A DNA stretch of 64,000 nucleotides from Stenopsyche tienmushanensis (Eukaryota; Arthropoda; Insecta; Trichoptera; Stenopsychidae). This document shows positions 23,840 to 35,500 of this stretch, piece by piece (the stretch's first letter is position 1; every line of letters starts with the position of its first letter). The position numbers and the translations under genes were made by a program. A model generated the notes under the pieces. The model worked only from the letters and a program-made list of their open reading frames with translations. It did not search any database and was not told where the DNA came from. The stretch lies in NCBI GenBank assembly GCA_008973525.1, contig WACJ01000045.1, positions 1,426,001 through 1,490,000 of the forward strand. The letters run 5' to 3'.

Positions 23840-24330
23840 CCAGAATTACATATAGATGGCGGTTGTTGTTCAAAAATATTACTATAATAGAAAGTATCTA
23901 CTTTATAAAGCTAAGGAATATACCCTGAGGGAGTCTGCTTCTTCTTTTACAACAGTAAAATATTGGGTGGCAGAGTTTAAGCGAGACCGTACGAGCTGTC
24001 AAGACGAACATCGCGGTGGTTGATTAATAAAGTGACTACGCCAGAAATGGGGAAGAAAATTTACAAAATGATGTTGGATGACCGTCAATTGTGTGTGAGG
24101 TAGCAAAAATGGTAGGCATTTCTGTACATCGCATATTCACTGAAAATTTGCGCATGAGAAAGCTGTGCGCAAGTAGGGTTCCGCGTTTGCTCACAATATA
24201 ACAAAAATTGCATCGTGATTATGTCTCGATTGAGTGTTTGGCTATGTTCCGCAGTTAAATAAATCCGAGTTTTTGCTTCGATTCATAACCATAGATGTTA
24301 CATTGGTCCATAAATGAGGCTCGTGAGGTT
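23840..24330 (+). pseudogene. mariner transposase N-terminal half
   Basis: Reads (with stops) EYTLRESASSFTTVKYWVAE, FKRDRTSC, PEMGKKIYKMMLDDRQ, then VAKMVGISVHRIFTENLRMR and KLCASRVPRLLTI. This is the paired helix-turn-helix DNA-binding region of mariner transposases and the start of the linker. The catalytic domain is missing after 24330. Confidence 0.82.
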
Positions 24331-24867
24331 CTGTGCCCTCCCTGTTTCTTTTAGTTTATAAATTACTCAGATTGGTAGTATTCTATTTCTGAGCAATATT
24401 ATCATTGTTTTCAATTAATGTATCGACATATTTGAAATATTTCTCATGAGATAGTTGATAAGTTTCAAACAGCCTTAAAATCAATGTAATCGATCAATGT
24501 TTGCTTCTAAAAATTATCAGTTTTAGATTTTTCATATATTTCATACGATAATGATGAGCCTATAAACAACACATACAGTACGATTAGAAAACATTGCTTA
24601 TTTTTTTTTGTGAAAACTGCTAAAATGCATTAATCTGCAATGCACGGAAGATATGCATTTTTAAATAGCGCGCGAAAAATAAAATGATGCAAATCTTATC
24701 GACAGATGGCGCATAGAAGCTGCATTTTTTCGATGAATTTAGCATACGATTAAATTCAATTTTAAGGCTTATTAATTTGTATGGCTTTAACGTAAGAGTC
24801 TATGGATTGTTTTAAATATTTTTGTAAAAACAATGCGAAAAATGTTTTTTTTTAATCTGCACGCTTT
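24331..24867. other. 5' flank of deacetylase C
   Basis: AT-rich with no supported feature before the promoter element. Confidence 0.5.
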
Positions 24868-24905
24868 TGGAACACCGACTAATAGTAATAGTTTGCCTAT
24901 ATATA
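24868..24905 (+). promoter_or_regulatory. Promoter of deacetylase C
   Basis: TGGAACACCGAC (24868-24879) is the C version of the pre-TATA element, 30 bases before TATATATA (24898-24905). The start codon follows about 60 bases later. Confidence 0.6.
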
Positions 24906-24964
24906 GCCGATGATAATAATTCGGAGATAATTTCTTTTTTGTTTGTTGGCCAGTCTTCATCAAG

Positions 24965-27373
24965 ATGAGACACTTGGTGATATTGGCCTGTCTCGTTTTG
25001 GGAGCCTGCGCTTTCCCGAATCCCGCCCAGGATCACCGAGCAGCCCAAAATTGCAATTGGCTAGATTGCCAGCTCCCCGACTGCAGATGCTCCTCAGTGG
25101 ATATTCCCGGAAATCTTAATCGTACAGAAACACCACAGGTATTATAAATCATCTATCTATATTAGACAATTAATCACGCTTTTTGGTGCCGATTTGTGGT
25201 AATTGCTCCACGTCTCACAATATTTAAAATCACGCACATCCTGGCTCACATAGTCCGTCACATATCCATCTATCCTGAGCCTCTTCCCTCCAATAGCCCA
25301 GACTCGGGCGTGCGGTGTCTATATCTGCCTGTTTATCTAAGCGTGGAGGTCTTCCTACGGGTCTACTGCCACTCCGTCCCGATTCTAATATGGCACGAGG
25401 GACTCTGTGAGTTTGCATCCACGTGATGCTTCGCCATACATGTCCATGACCTCTCGATTGGATCTCATGGATTCGGAGCCTGAGTTCTCGTTCCGGAATG
25501 GACCAATTTTTTTTCGCAAATAATGTTTAATATTGCTTCTTGCAATTCCATATATGCGACTTTCATATGGTTCTCATGGTTATCTTAAACATCCTGTATT
25601 TCCTGCAGATTTGGACTCAAATGTTGGAATCACAAATTTGATTTGATTCATTATACGGTACTCGAACGTTATTCCAAAAAAATGATCCTTGCAAAAAGAA
25701 GATTTTATCTTTGAAATGCGATATTCGACACGTTCGCCTTGATTGCCCGCACGGTGCAGTATGGATACAAAGGCTTCAAATTAAAAAAAATCAATTTAGA
25801 TTGCCATTTATTATGTCATTGACGTCATGACATTGAAGCATAAAGGGTCTTGATGTTTTTAATCCGCGCATGCTGCGGGCACACTTGAATAATCCAATGA
25901 AAGTATGCCCACACGTGCTGCGGGCAGCGCTTAATTATAAATTAAATTATGGACTATTATTTTGGAATTATATTTGCAGCATATGGCTTAATTTCAGTTC
26001 GTCTTATTGACTTTCGACGATGCCGTACAAACAACCAACATCAACTTCTACAGAGAAGCCATGGATGGCAGAACCAATCCCAATGGTTGTCCCATCACAT
26101 CAAGCTACTACGTATCCCACGAATATACCGATTACAGTTTAGTCCATGAGCTTCATTCCAAAGGCCATGAAATTGCCCTCCATTCCATCACTCACACTTC
26201 AAACACCGCCTATTGGAGAGATGCATCTGTAGAAACTCTGAGGCAAGAATTAGCCGAGCAGAAAATTATAATGGAACGATTCGCATTGATCCCTCAGAAT
26301 GAAATTCACGGTGAGTTTTCAAATGCATTTATTTTTTCAAATTCGAAAAATATTATTGATTGGGATCGCTTTAGGGGTTCGAATGCCATTCCTCCAAATG
26401 TCCGGAAACAATCAGTTTGAAATGATGAACGGCAACAATATTCAATACGATTGCTCGTGGCCCTCACGTGAAAACATGAACCCAGGACTGTGGCCATACA
26501 CCCTTCGCTACAGGAGTACCCAAGATTGCCCCATCCAACCATGCCCCACAGAATCCTTCGAAAATACTTGGGTCATCCCCATGACCCAATGGGATAATGA
26601 CAACAACAATCACACCTGCTCAATGCCCGATGCTTGCGTAAATTTGTGAGTACTCAGACGGATTATTCCTACCCTATTCTAAAATTATCGATCTATCACT
26701 GATATATTATGTTAATTATAGCTTAAACAATACTCTGGATTGGATGAAGAGAGAGTTCCACAGACATTACGATAGCAACAGATCTCCTTTCGGATTCTAC
26801 ATTCACGCAGCTTGGTTCGTCGCCGATGAAGAAAGATTTGAGGCTTACAAGGAATTTTTGGACTACTTGGGTGGCTTAAATGACGTCTTTTTGGTATTAA
26901 TTTGGATGATTCGAATTTATTTGTAGATTTTTTTCCCAGTTCACTGATTGTATTTTATGCTTGCTCAGGTTGGTGGAAATCAATTGATCGAATGGGTGAA
27001 GAATCCAAGACCAGTCTCTCAAATGAATCAACAAAATTTCCCATGCCCTCGAACATATCCAAACAATTGCGTTACGAGAGCTTGCCCATTGATGAACGAA
27101 CAAGGCGTAAGAGTTTTTCTTTGATGTTTTTTTTTTAATAATCTCTTCCAATATTTCCAATCTTCCAACAGATCGTGAAATGATTTGCTTTTTTATTTCT
27201 AGAATGAACGTTGGTTATGGAATTGCGCATCGTCATGCCCAGCTGTATATCCTTGGTTGGGAAATCCCCTTGGAGAATTACCGACGACAACAGCAGAGCC
27301 TACAACACAGACTACAACAACGACTACAACAGAGGCTTCAACTTCAACGATAACAGAAGAGATTTTACTCTAA
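24965..27373 (+). CDS. Chitin deacetylase-like polysaccharide deacetylase, copy C with Thr-rich tail
   Basis: Third tandem copy. Six exons: 24965-25138, 25998-26310, 26375-26645, 26722-26893, 26969-27106, 27203-27373, giving 412 residues. Signal peptide MRHLVILACLVLGACAFP, then CQLPDCRC. Catalytic motifs are complete: TFDD (63-66), HSITH (120-124), RMPF (165-168), DCSW (188-191) and YIHAAW (His281). Exons 2 and 3 keep the 313 and 271 nt lengths. After the shared [10 protein letters not shown] block it adds about 30 residues with runs of threonine (PTTTAEPTTQTTTTTTTEAS), a likely mucin-type O-glycosylated tail absent from A and B. Intron 1 carries a reverse LINE piece, as in B. An AATAAA lies near 27422. 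Confidence 0.92.
25200..25470 (-). mobile_element. LINE ORF2 C-terminal fragment, in intron 1 of copy C
   Basis: On the - strand it reads MQTHRVPRAILESGRSGSRP, VGRPPRLDKQADID and then WREEAQDRWICDGLCEPGC. It is the same family and orientation as the piece in intron 1 of copy B, but extends further toward the protein's end. Confidence 0.7.
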
Positions 27374-27867
27374 GCCAATCCAGTTTAAGCCCTGAAATTA
27401 TTTTTTAAAACAGAGCCTATTTAATAAATTCCTATTTTTGACAAAAATCTTTTCCTATAAAGGTCCCTTGAAATAGTCTATTACAGATTCGACATTCCAT
27501 AAAAAATCCATTAAAAAGACTTTTCTATTTTTCATTATGAGTTCACTGGTGTCAAATGCTTTTTAATCTTCTACTTTTACACAGTATGTTTTGCACATGG
27601 ATCAACATTTTTTTTTGGGGGACTAAGGGGTCATTTTCTACGTTTCACACATTGGCCCTATGGCTTAAGTGCACATTTTATGTGACTTTAAAAGCTCATA
27701 AGTAATTTTCTTTAAACTGATCGCATAAAATAATTATTTACTTAGATCAAAAATACATTGCAAAATTCAAAAACAGCTATTTTGCAAATTTGAAATTTTG
27801 GGTATTTTTTTCAAAATGTTGAAAAAAAAAATATTTCTACTACCCAAACCCAAACGCCATTATACCA
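27374..27867. other. 3' flank of deacetylase C
   Basis: Contains AATAAA near 27422 and AT-rich sequence. No repeat or coding match seen. Confidence 0.5.
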
Positions 27868-27922
27868 GGGACGCACTATTTTATTATGCATTACACAACA
27901 TACAACGCAATCTTTTAGCCAA
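27868..27922 (+). repeat. M1 terminal fragment
   Basis: 'cactattttattatgcatta' followed by 'cacaacatacaacgcaatct' is the AT-rich M1 end; the body is absent. Confidence 0.6.
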
Positions 27923-28089
27923 CAATTTCCGTTAACTAATGTAAAATGTGCAATGCATAAAAAATAATACTACCACTAAGAAAGTTACATTTTTTACAAC
28001 AAATCACTATCGGCGAAAACTAAGATTAAAATGTATTAAGCACTGATAAGGCCAGTAGTGGTTTACCAGGGCGAAACATGAACCATGAC

Positions 28090-28440
28090 CGTTCGCGACG
28101 TGACGCGCCTAGAGAGGTTCTAAACGAGAGGTCATGGACATGTACGGCGAAGCATCCGTATATTTGTGGGACGCGTAGAAAGTTACAAAAATTAGACAGT
28201 TGTTGGGATTAGTGCATCCGTCCGTAATATTCATATGGTAAATTTAAATAAATGGGATTTGATTTAGATTAATTTGGAGACGACATGAGAGCCAATAGCC
28301 AATTTTGCCTGGTCCCTACCGCCCACTAGTAGACTTTCAAGCTTCCATGGTGGCCGGTAAGAGTTTTATAATGTCGTTATTACATCTATTTGAATGGATT
28401 TTACGCTTTTATGTGTACAAATAAATAAAATAAATTTGAC
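28090..28440 (+). mobile_element. LINE 3' end
   Basis: Starts with 'cgcgacgtgac' and 'cgagaggtcatggacatgta', the block also found at 19005-19030, 25440-25460 and 28480. It continues through a 3' UTR (28250-28370) shared in inverse with intron 1 of deacetylase B. It closes in an A-rich tail, 'aaataaataaaataaatttg'. Confidence 0.6.
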
Positions 28441-28454
28441 TACATATTTTTACT

Positions 28455-28640
28455 ATCCGAAATGATGAGGTCCGCACGAGAGGTCATGGACATGTCGCTC
28501 ACAAGCTTTGTCCTTCTCCGCCGTCCTCACTGGGTAGGCCATGTTAGATTTAGGACCAAATGGTAGAAGACCCGTCTGAAGACCTCGTCTACGCTGGGAT
28601 AGGCAGGTAGAATTAAATGCCGTATGTCTGGTAGCTGTGT
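28455..28640 (+). mobile_element. LINE ORF2 C-terminal fragment
   Basis: After 'cacgagaggtcatggacatg' it reads TSFVLLRRPHWVGHVRF, the same RWxGHV signature as the intronic LINE pieces, followed by frame breaks. Sense orientation, directly behind the 3' end of another copy. Confidence 0.6.
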
Positions 28641-29536
28641 ATCTGTAGTAGTCCCGTGGTCAAGCTGGTTGGACATGTAACTCAATCATCTTGGATTAAA
28701 ATCTACAGGAGGTTTACAGACTTTAAATAATAACATCTGCAAAGTGACGAATTTACCACTTGAGAGGCCCTTAGAGCAATTTGGTTTTTCAGCCTGGGAC
28801 AAATTCTAACATTCAGCCCTCGATGTGCGCAGTTTCTTATTACGATTTTACTATTACGCGGTTGTAGCCAGAGAATGTCAATTGAAGGTTGGCATATATA
28901 GATAATGCAAAAGTTGTCAGTCTTTTTAAATAGCCTTCTCGAATTATAATAATGAATTAAGACCCTGGAAATATGATATAAACAATGGAAGCAAGTTCTT
29001 CGTGTTCCAAATTCATACTTCAAAATGTTTAAAACTTGATTTGTATGTAAATATTATAATCGAAAGTCTTATTTCATATAATTTTAAATAGAGAGGATTG
29101 ATGAAATTTAAGTAACTTGGCATTAAAAAAATACAATTGAGTTATAAATAACGGTTATAACGAGTATCATCTGGCGCATAATAGAAGGTAAATTCTTACA
29201 AATTTATCTAATTGTGTCATTAACCACAAACTATTTTTGCATTAACGCTAATCTTTTTTGACATAAACGACTGAATATTTCTAGATTTTCGTTTGTTATA
29301 TCCGTACAGCAAACCACACATCCACATAAATATGCTAGATGAAATTATTGCTAATATCCTTTCATAAATAATACCCCATTTACACAAAAACACTGAACGA
29401 TTTCTATCTGAGAGCAACGTTTAAACAACACACAATCAGTTGGACTTTATCTCGTTCATTGGTAACACATCCACCGTGACTGTGCTTTAATAAATACACA
29501 TCAATGTTTTGAAAGCTGGTTTCTTTGTGCAAAAAG
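28641..29536. other. 5' flank of integrin alpha 1
   Basis: AT-rich. The 106-codon open frame on the - strand at 28703-29023 has no recognisable motif and is not called. No TATA/initiator pair clear enough to report. Confidence 0.4.
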
Positions 29537-32500
29537 ATGAAGGTTTACTTAGCAGAAATGAGACCGATAGTGATAGTGATGGTTTTCGCGGATCTAATCA
29601 GTGGTTTCAGTTACAACACCTATTCGAAGATCGAATTTGCTCCACAAGAAACATCCAGCAGTAATTCCTATTTTGGATATTCTGTAATGTTAAGGACCGG
29701 CGGTAGGCCTAAGTAAGTCTTTACATTAAACAACACTTTTATTTTTTAAATAAGTCTTTTTGAAATGCAAAAACTTTTTTTGCTTATATTTGACCTCAAA
29801 ATTTCACCTGATTTCTTGCCCTTTTTACGCGAAAACGCATTGCGCAACATAGGATGCTACCTCTGGCCTTCTTTCGTCAGCGACAGGATCAGGAAGCTTC
29901 CTATCCCATGGAATAGATGTATTTCTAATGAAGGGAACTATGTAGAAAAATAAGATACTCCGTTTGTATTTTTATATATCACCAATACTTTTGTACAGCA
30001 AAATTCCGGGTTATATTTGAAATGCCCTCGTATGAAGCCTAGGGACTGAACGTCTCGAAAAACGAAAATTGAGTAGTTTTTATACTATTCTTATAATAAC
30101 ATTATTTTTTCAAATGAAATTTGTATAGGGGCGGTATTGTATAGAGCAAATTGGCTAGAGCGTCACGAAACATGAAACTCTAAGCGACAGTGGGTCGCAA
30201 AGAAAGGAATAATCGTCTGTAGTGTGTCCGTGTCCATCGCACACATCTTAGACGCCACACACATGCGCTGTGTCGCTTCTACTGTGCGTGTGCGTTTGCA
30301 TATTTTATTATATATTACACAACACACCGCTTTATCTTTTAGCTATATTTAACTATCTTTTCACATTTAAGGGGGGCAAACCCTTCACAACGTTAAAAAA
30401 AATTGTTTTTTTTATTTACGTTTTTCGAAAGTATAACATATTAAGAGTATACCACAAAAGATAAAAATCGGAATATGAAATATTTAAGAAGTTATAGCGG
30501 GTATTCAGGAGCACGCTGGACCCGCTGTGAATTAAGGAGTCGGGTCAGGTAGGAGCATTTGGAGTTGAGCAACTTTTCTTTCATAATAAATTGGTTTAAA
30601 TCTTTTGTATCTTTAGTTTCATTATAGGAGATATTCCTAAAAATATTTTAAGCAAAATTATCGATATATTGCACTCATGTATCTCTAACTGTAGGTAAGC
30701 GAAATTAAAGTTGCTCGAAGTCAGCTCGAAGTTGCTCGAAGTCAAGTTTAACTCGATAGTTTATCGTGTGTGGTTGAATTATCGAAGCAAAAATGTCAAA
30801 ATATCTTAATAAAGGAACAAAATGTAGAGAAGTTCGAGGAAATAAAAAGGTATTGTCATGGGAACCCGATTGAAGTCAAAAACAAGTGCAAATGGCAGAA
30901 AACCGTTGCTTTAAAAAATATCAAAAGCTTGAAGATCTGACTACATTTCTTGGCCAAGAGATAAAACTGCATCTCTTACTAATTTATACAGATTTGTTCA
31001 GAGATGAATTACTTCAAAGATGTTTGGGTGGCCATTCCCCAAAAGCTAATGATTTTTTTAACTCGACGGTTTGGCGACTGGCTTCATTTTGAAGATGATG
31101 AATACATTAAATATAATTATTGGCACCTACTGTAAAGTCTTTACTGAAAATACCGATGAAGCGCGGGTAGCGAGGTAGAACCGTGAGAGTCTTTCTGAGA
31201 CAAAAGCAGCTCGTATAGCCCGAAAACAACAGTTAGTCGAAGATAATCAACTTTTTGAGAAAGCTAAAGATCTATTATATGCACCAGGAATCATTGGTTA
31301 ATCGGTCACTAAAATAGATAGTTTTATCGCATTGAAACTTTAAATGAGATTATCTCGAAACTGCATTTTCAAAATGTTCTTCAATTGTAGCATAAAAAGT
31401 TGATGATCGATCTGACTGAAATTTTGGGATGTTTCTCACTATAATATTATCTAGTCAACTAAGCTAAATTTTTAAGGTTTTCGCGTAAATAAATCATATT
31501 TTTGAGGTAAAAATTATCAAGAAAATGGTTAAAAAATATGAAAGTTTAACTAAAAAGCCTAATAAATCTTTGGTTTTATACTTTTTTTTAATTTTATAGC
31601 TTAGTTGACTGCCTACACATATTAAAAATCAAAAAATATTTCCATTTTCGATTTCAGTTCAACAGGGAACCTTTGGCAAGTGTCGAGCCGTTTGAAAAAA
31701 GGCGCCCAATGGAATACCTTATAGCTCCGTCATTTTGTTTTTTGTAAAATAATGTCAAAAATTTAAAATGATACAATTATATTATCATCATTAAAAAACA
31801 CTGAAAAACAATTCATTTTCGAGCGTCTAAAGGGATTGCCCCCCATTAACGCGGTTTACTTAACGCGACGACTCTGTGTTGTTTCACAAAGCAGCAATGG
31901 CTATTGTATCCAGAATGTTACCATTTCCTGACATAAGATGATTAATAAAATATCACGTTTAGCGTACATAATCTACTATATATAGCTCATACTTCCGTAA
32001 ATAATACCAAGAGTAGATAGATATATTTATCCAGGGTCTTTTTAAATTATACAAAAGAAATCGATTATCATATATAAAACATCATCTCCCCATGATTCAC
32101 TATTTGTGATGCGTTTTTAGCAACGAAAAAATTGAACTTCAGGGTTAAACATCCTTCCTGCCTGATTAAAACAACTGCGCACTGGTGATAATTTTATCCT
32201 ATCACTTCATTTCATATGAATGTTTATCATTATTTGTATTTCGATACCGAGCAATAAAACGTGCTTCCAGTGTACACGTATTGGCTACACGCGGCTTGAA
32301 TGATATTTAACCTTTCTTTTACGATGCTATGTATTTAGTACGCCATATGACATTCTAAAACCCCGTAATATATATATATATAGTATATTACAATATTACA
32401 ACTTTACTACAACTCGACTCAGTGTAGTAAATACACCATAGTAAAGGAGAGGTTAAATGCGCGCCATGTGTCCCGCGAATGATGCGCAGATAATCGTGCG

Positions 32501-35500
32501 CAGGTAATCATTAACCTTTTATAATCATTTTCAGGTTGATTGTGGGAGCACCTCGGGACAAATTGTATCACTGTTACTTATGCAACGATGAAGACCACGG
32601 GTGCGAATTCATTTCTGCGATATTGACTTGACGAGTACTACTGGTAAATGTGTGCAACAAATCTTTGACAAGCAAGGCAAGTATTCACTAGATTGAGATT
32701 GTCAAACTCACTTAGCTGAATTAAATCACTTATGAAACATTAATTATTCAAAAAACAGGAAATACCTTTTCAAACATGTCATACGGGAAAGCGTTTCATC
32801 ATCGCAAGGATAATATGCACTTAGGAATGACACTCGATGGATACATGTACAATAATGGATCTCTGGTGGTAATCAAAATCAATTTAATATGTTTTGTATA
32901 CGAGGATCATCCAATAGTTCATCAGCCCCAATATCAAAAAAATAATAATGAGACAGATTAGCTGCCTTAAAATACACGGCCTTTCAATAAGGATGTCCAT
33001 TTTTTGAAAAACTGGACATGTTTAATACAAGATGACTGCCAAAAACGTTGAATAGTTTACAAAAAGACAAGAAAATTTGCTACTGCTCAGTGATGATCCA
33101 CAACATTTTGATCAGCATTTGGTGTCAGAAGACACACTTTAGAATCACAAGGATCTTGAATCCAAAATGAATCTGCTGGAACGTTCACGGCAACTTCTTT
33201 TTGGGGGTGGCAAGATCTTTTTATAAGACCATTATCGACCACTTTATATGTATGTTCCTTCCTTCTAAGATGAATAAATCGTTGAATGTTCCTCGTAATC
33301 AAACTATAACGTAATTAAATTATGTTTTTATTTAAATCAAATATGCGCATGCGCCAAGACAGCCTCACCGCGGACGTCTGCTTGGAGTCTATGATGCAGG
33401 ACTCATGATTAATATGATCGATTATTTTTGTCCTTTCTAGATGTGCGCTCCCAAATGGACCAATCAGTACCACAATGGTCATTATTTGGTTAATGGGATG
33501 TGCTACTCGCTTTCAAACACCGTTGATAAGCTCGAAAGCAGCACCGTGATGCTAATTCCTTTGATTGACGAAAGTATGGTTATAATTAATTTTATAAAAT
33601 AACGAAATTAACAAATGCAAAATCAAGATGTTTGTCTGTAAATGTGTATATTTATTTGTATATAACTAATAGCGCGTTTGAGTCCAAACTCATTTTTCGC
33701 ACGCCCACAGCTCAAATTGAAAATTATAACTGCGCTTTAGTTGATAATATAGTTGCCAACATTGTCGAAGCCTCAATCGTAAGACTTTCTAATGAATCTC
33801 TTCCTCAGGTAGCCTTACGTTTCCAATGGTGTCAGAACCGGATTCTGCTCTGCAGAAGAGCTTGTTTACCTCTGAGGAATATTGATTGTGACATCTACCC
33901 TTATTTTCTTTTATCACTGCATACCCGCATTATACATCTCCAAAAAGTTGTTTCCAAAAAAATACTGCTCACGAAATTAACAATTTTACGTCGGTTAATT
34001 TTACCGCACACCACCTAAAAGCTACATTATTGTTTTCGATTAAAAATATTATTTGTCAAAGCTCATCCTACGGATAAAATAGTGAACACGTTGAATGTAA
34101 CTAACCCCAACTATCCTTAGAAACTACACCATATCCAGTGGCCACAAATGCGCTTTTATGTATAACACTCTGTACAAAATGAACTATTTTCGTATGTTAA
34201 TTTGATCCCCAGGCGATTTTATTTATTTGTTATGTATATAATCCACAGGCAAACAAGGCTTTTCTCCATACTCGTTGAGAGACATTGAAAAATATGGTCA
34301 TATTACGTATTTTTACGCTTATGGAGAATCAGGACTATCTGTCAGAGTAACGGACGACAATAAGGAGATTTTGCTCGGTGCGCCCGGTATTTACGTATGG
34401 AAAGGTCTCGATTTGCGCCTAATTCTATTTGATATATTCATAACAGTGACGATGGACATCATTGAAGTTTGTTTAAATTTCAGGTTCAGTCATTAAATAC
34501 AAAATTATAAAGCAGACGCATAGTCATGATTACTATGTGAAACTGGCTGCGCCCAATACATACTTCACGCCGGTGATCGACGATAATGCGTATTTTGGTA
34601 TGTATATATGTATCATTGGGATTTGTGCGAATTATTACAAATTCAAAAACGTTCATGTAGATGCGCACAACAACTCCTCAAAGTCTCATTGCAATCGGTT
34701 TAACGGTATAGGAGCGTATACGATACATACGTACAAACATACAGACAGATATACAGTCGTTTTTATATTTATATAGATTGCTTAAAGGTTACACTTTTAA
34801 AACACAATGCTGAGATATCCACATGAAAATTACAGACAGTAATGCTTTCCTATTAAAACTATGAAAAAGGCTTTTTAAAAATGAGCTTTTTCATATCCAA
34901 ACAACTTTTAATGCTCTTTGATAATACATGGTGCAGCAGGAAAACTTCTTTATTTGAAATTAACACCCTGAAAGAACAATTATTTCGAAACTATAATAAG
35001 GTGGCACTCATTCAAAAGAGCAAGACTTAACGTTTTTTTATCATATAGGTTTAATGACCCAAGAAGATCCCCATTTTCCTATAGCCACTCGCTGTTCACT
35101 CGCATTTGTTCCATAGATTTTCGTAGTTTTAAGATCTTGTAACACTTTAGACTTTCTGACAATGTAGGTCTATAGTTTCTGTTAGTTTCGGATCGTTTTA
35201 CAATAATAAAAAGACATTTCGACAATGCACATTTTAATTTTGTTTTAGGATATAGCGTAGACTATGGACACTTTTCAAGCAAAATTGGTATACTTTACGT
35301 GGCTGGCGCTCCAAGAGGCAACAACTACAAGGGAGAAGTAAAAGCTGGATTTTCAAAGCTGGTTAAAATATTGCAAAATAAATAGAATAATGTAGCATCT
35401 CATGTATTATAGGTTTATATATTTGATTTTCCAATAAGAGAAAAGAGCAGCTTGGTAATAATGGCGAAATTTCAAGGCAGTCAAATTGGGGAATATTTCG

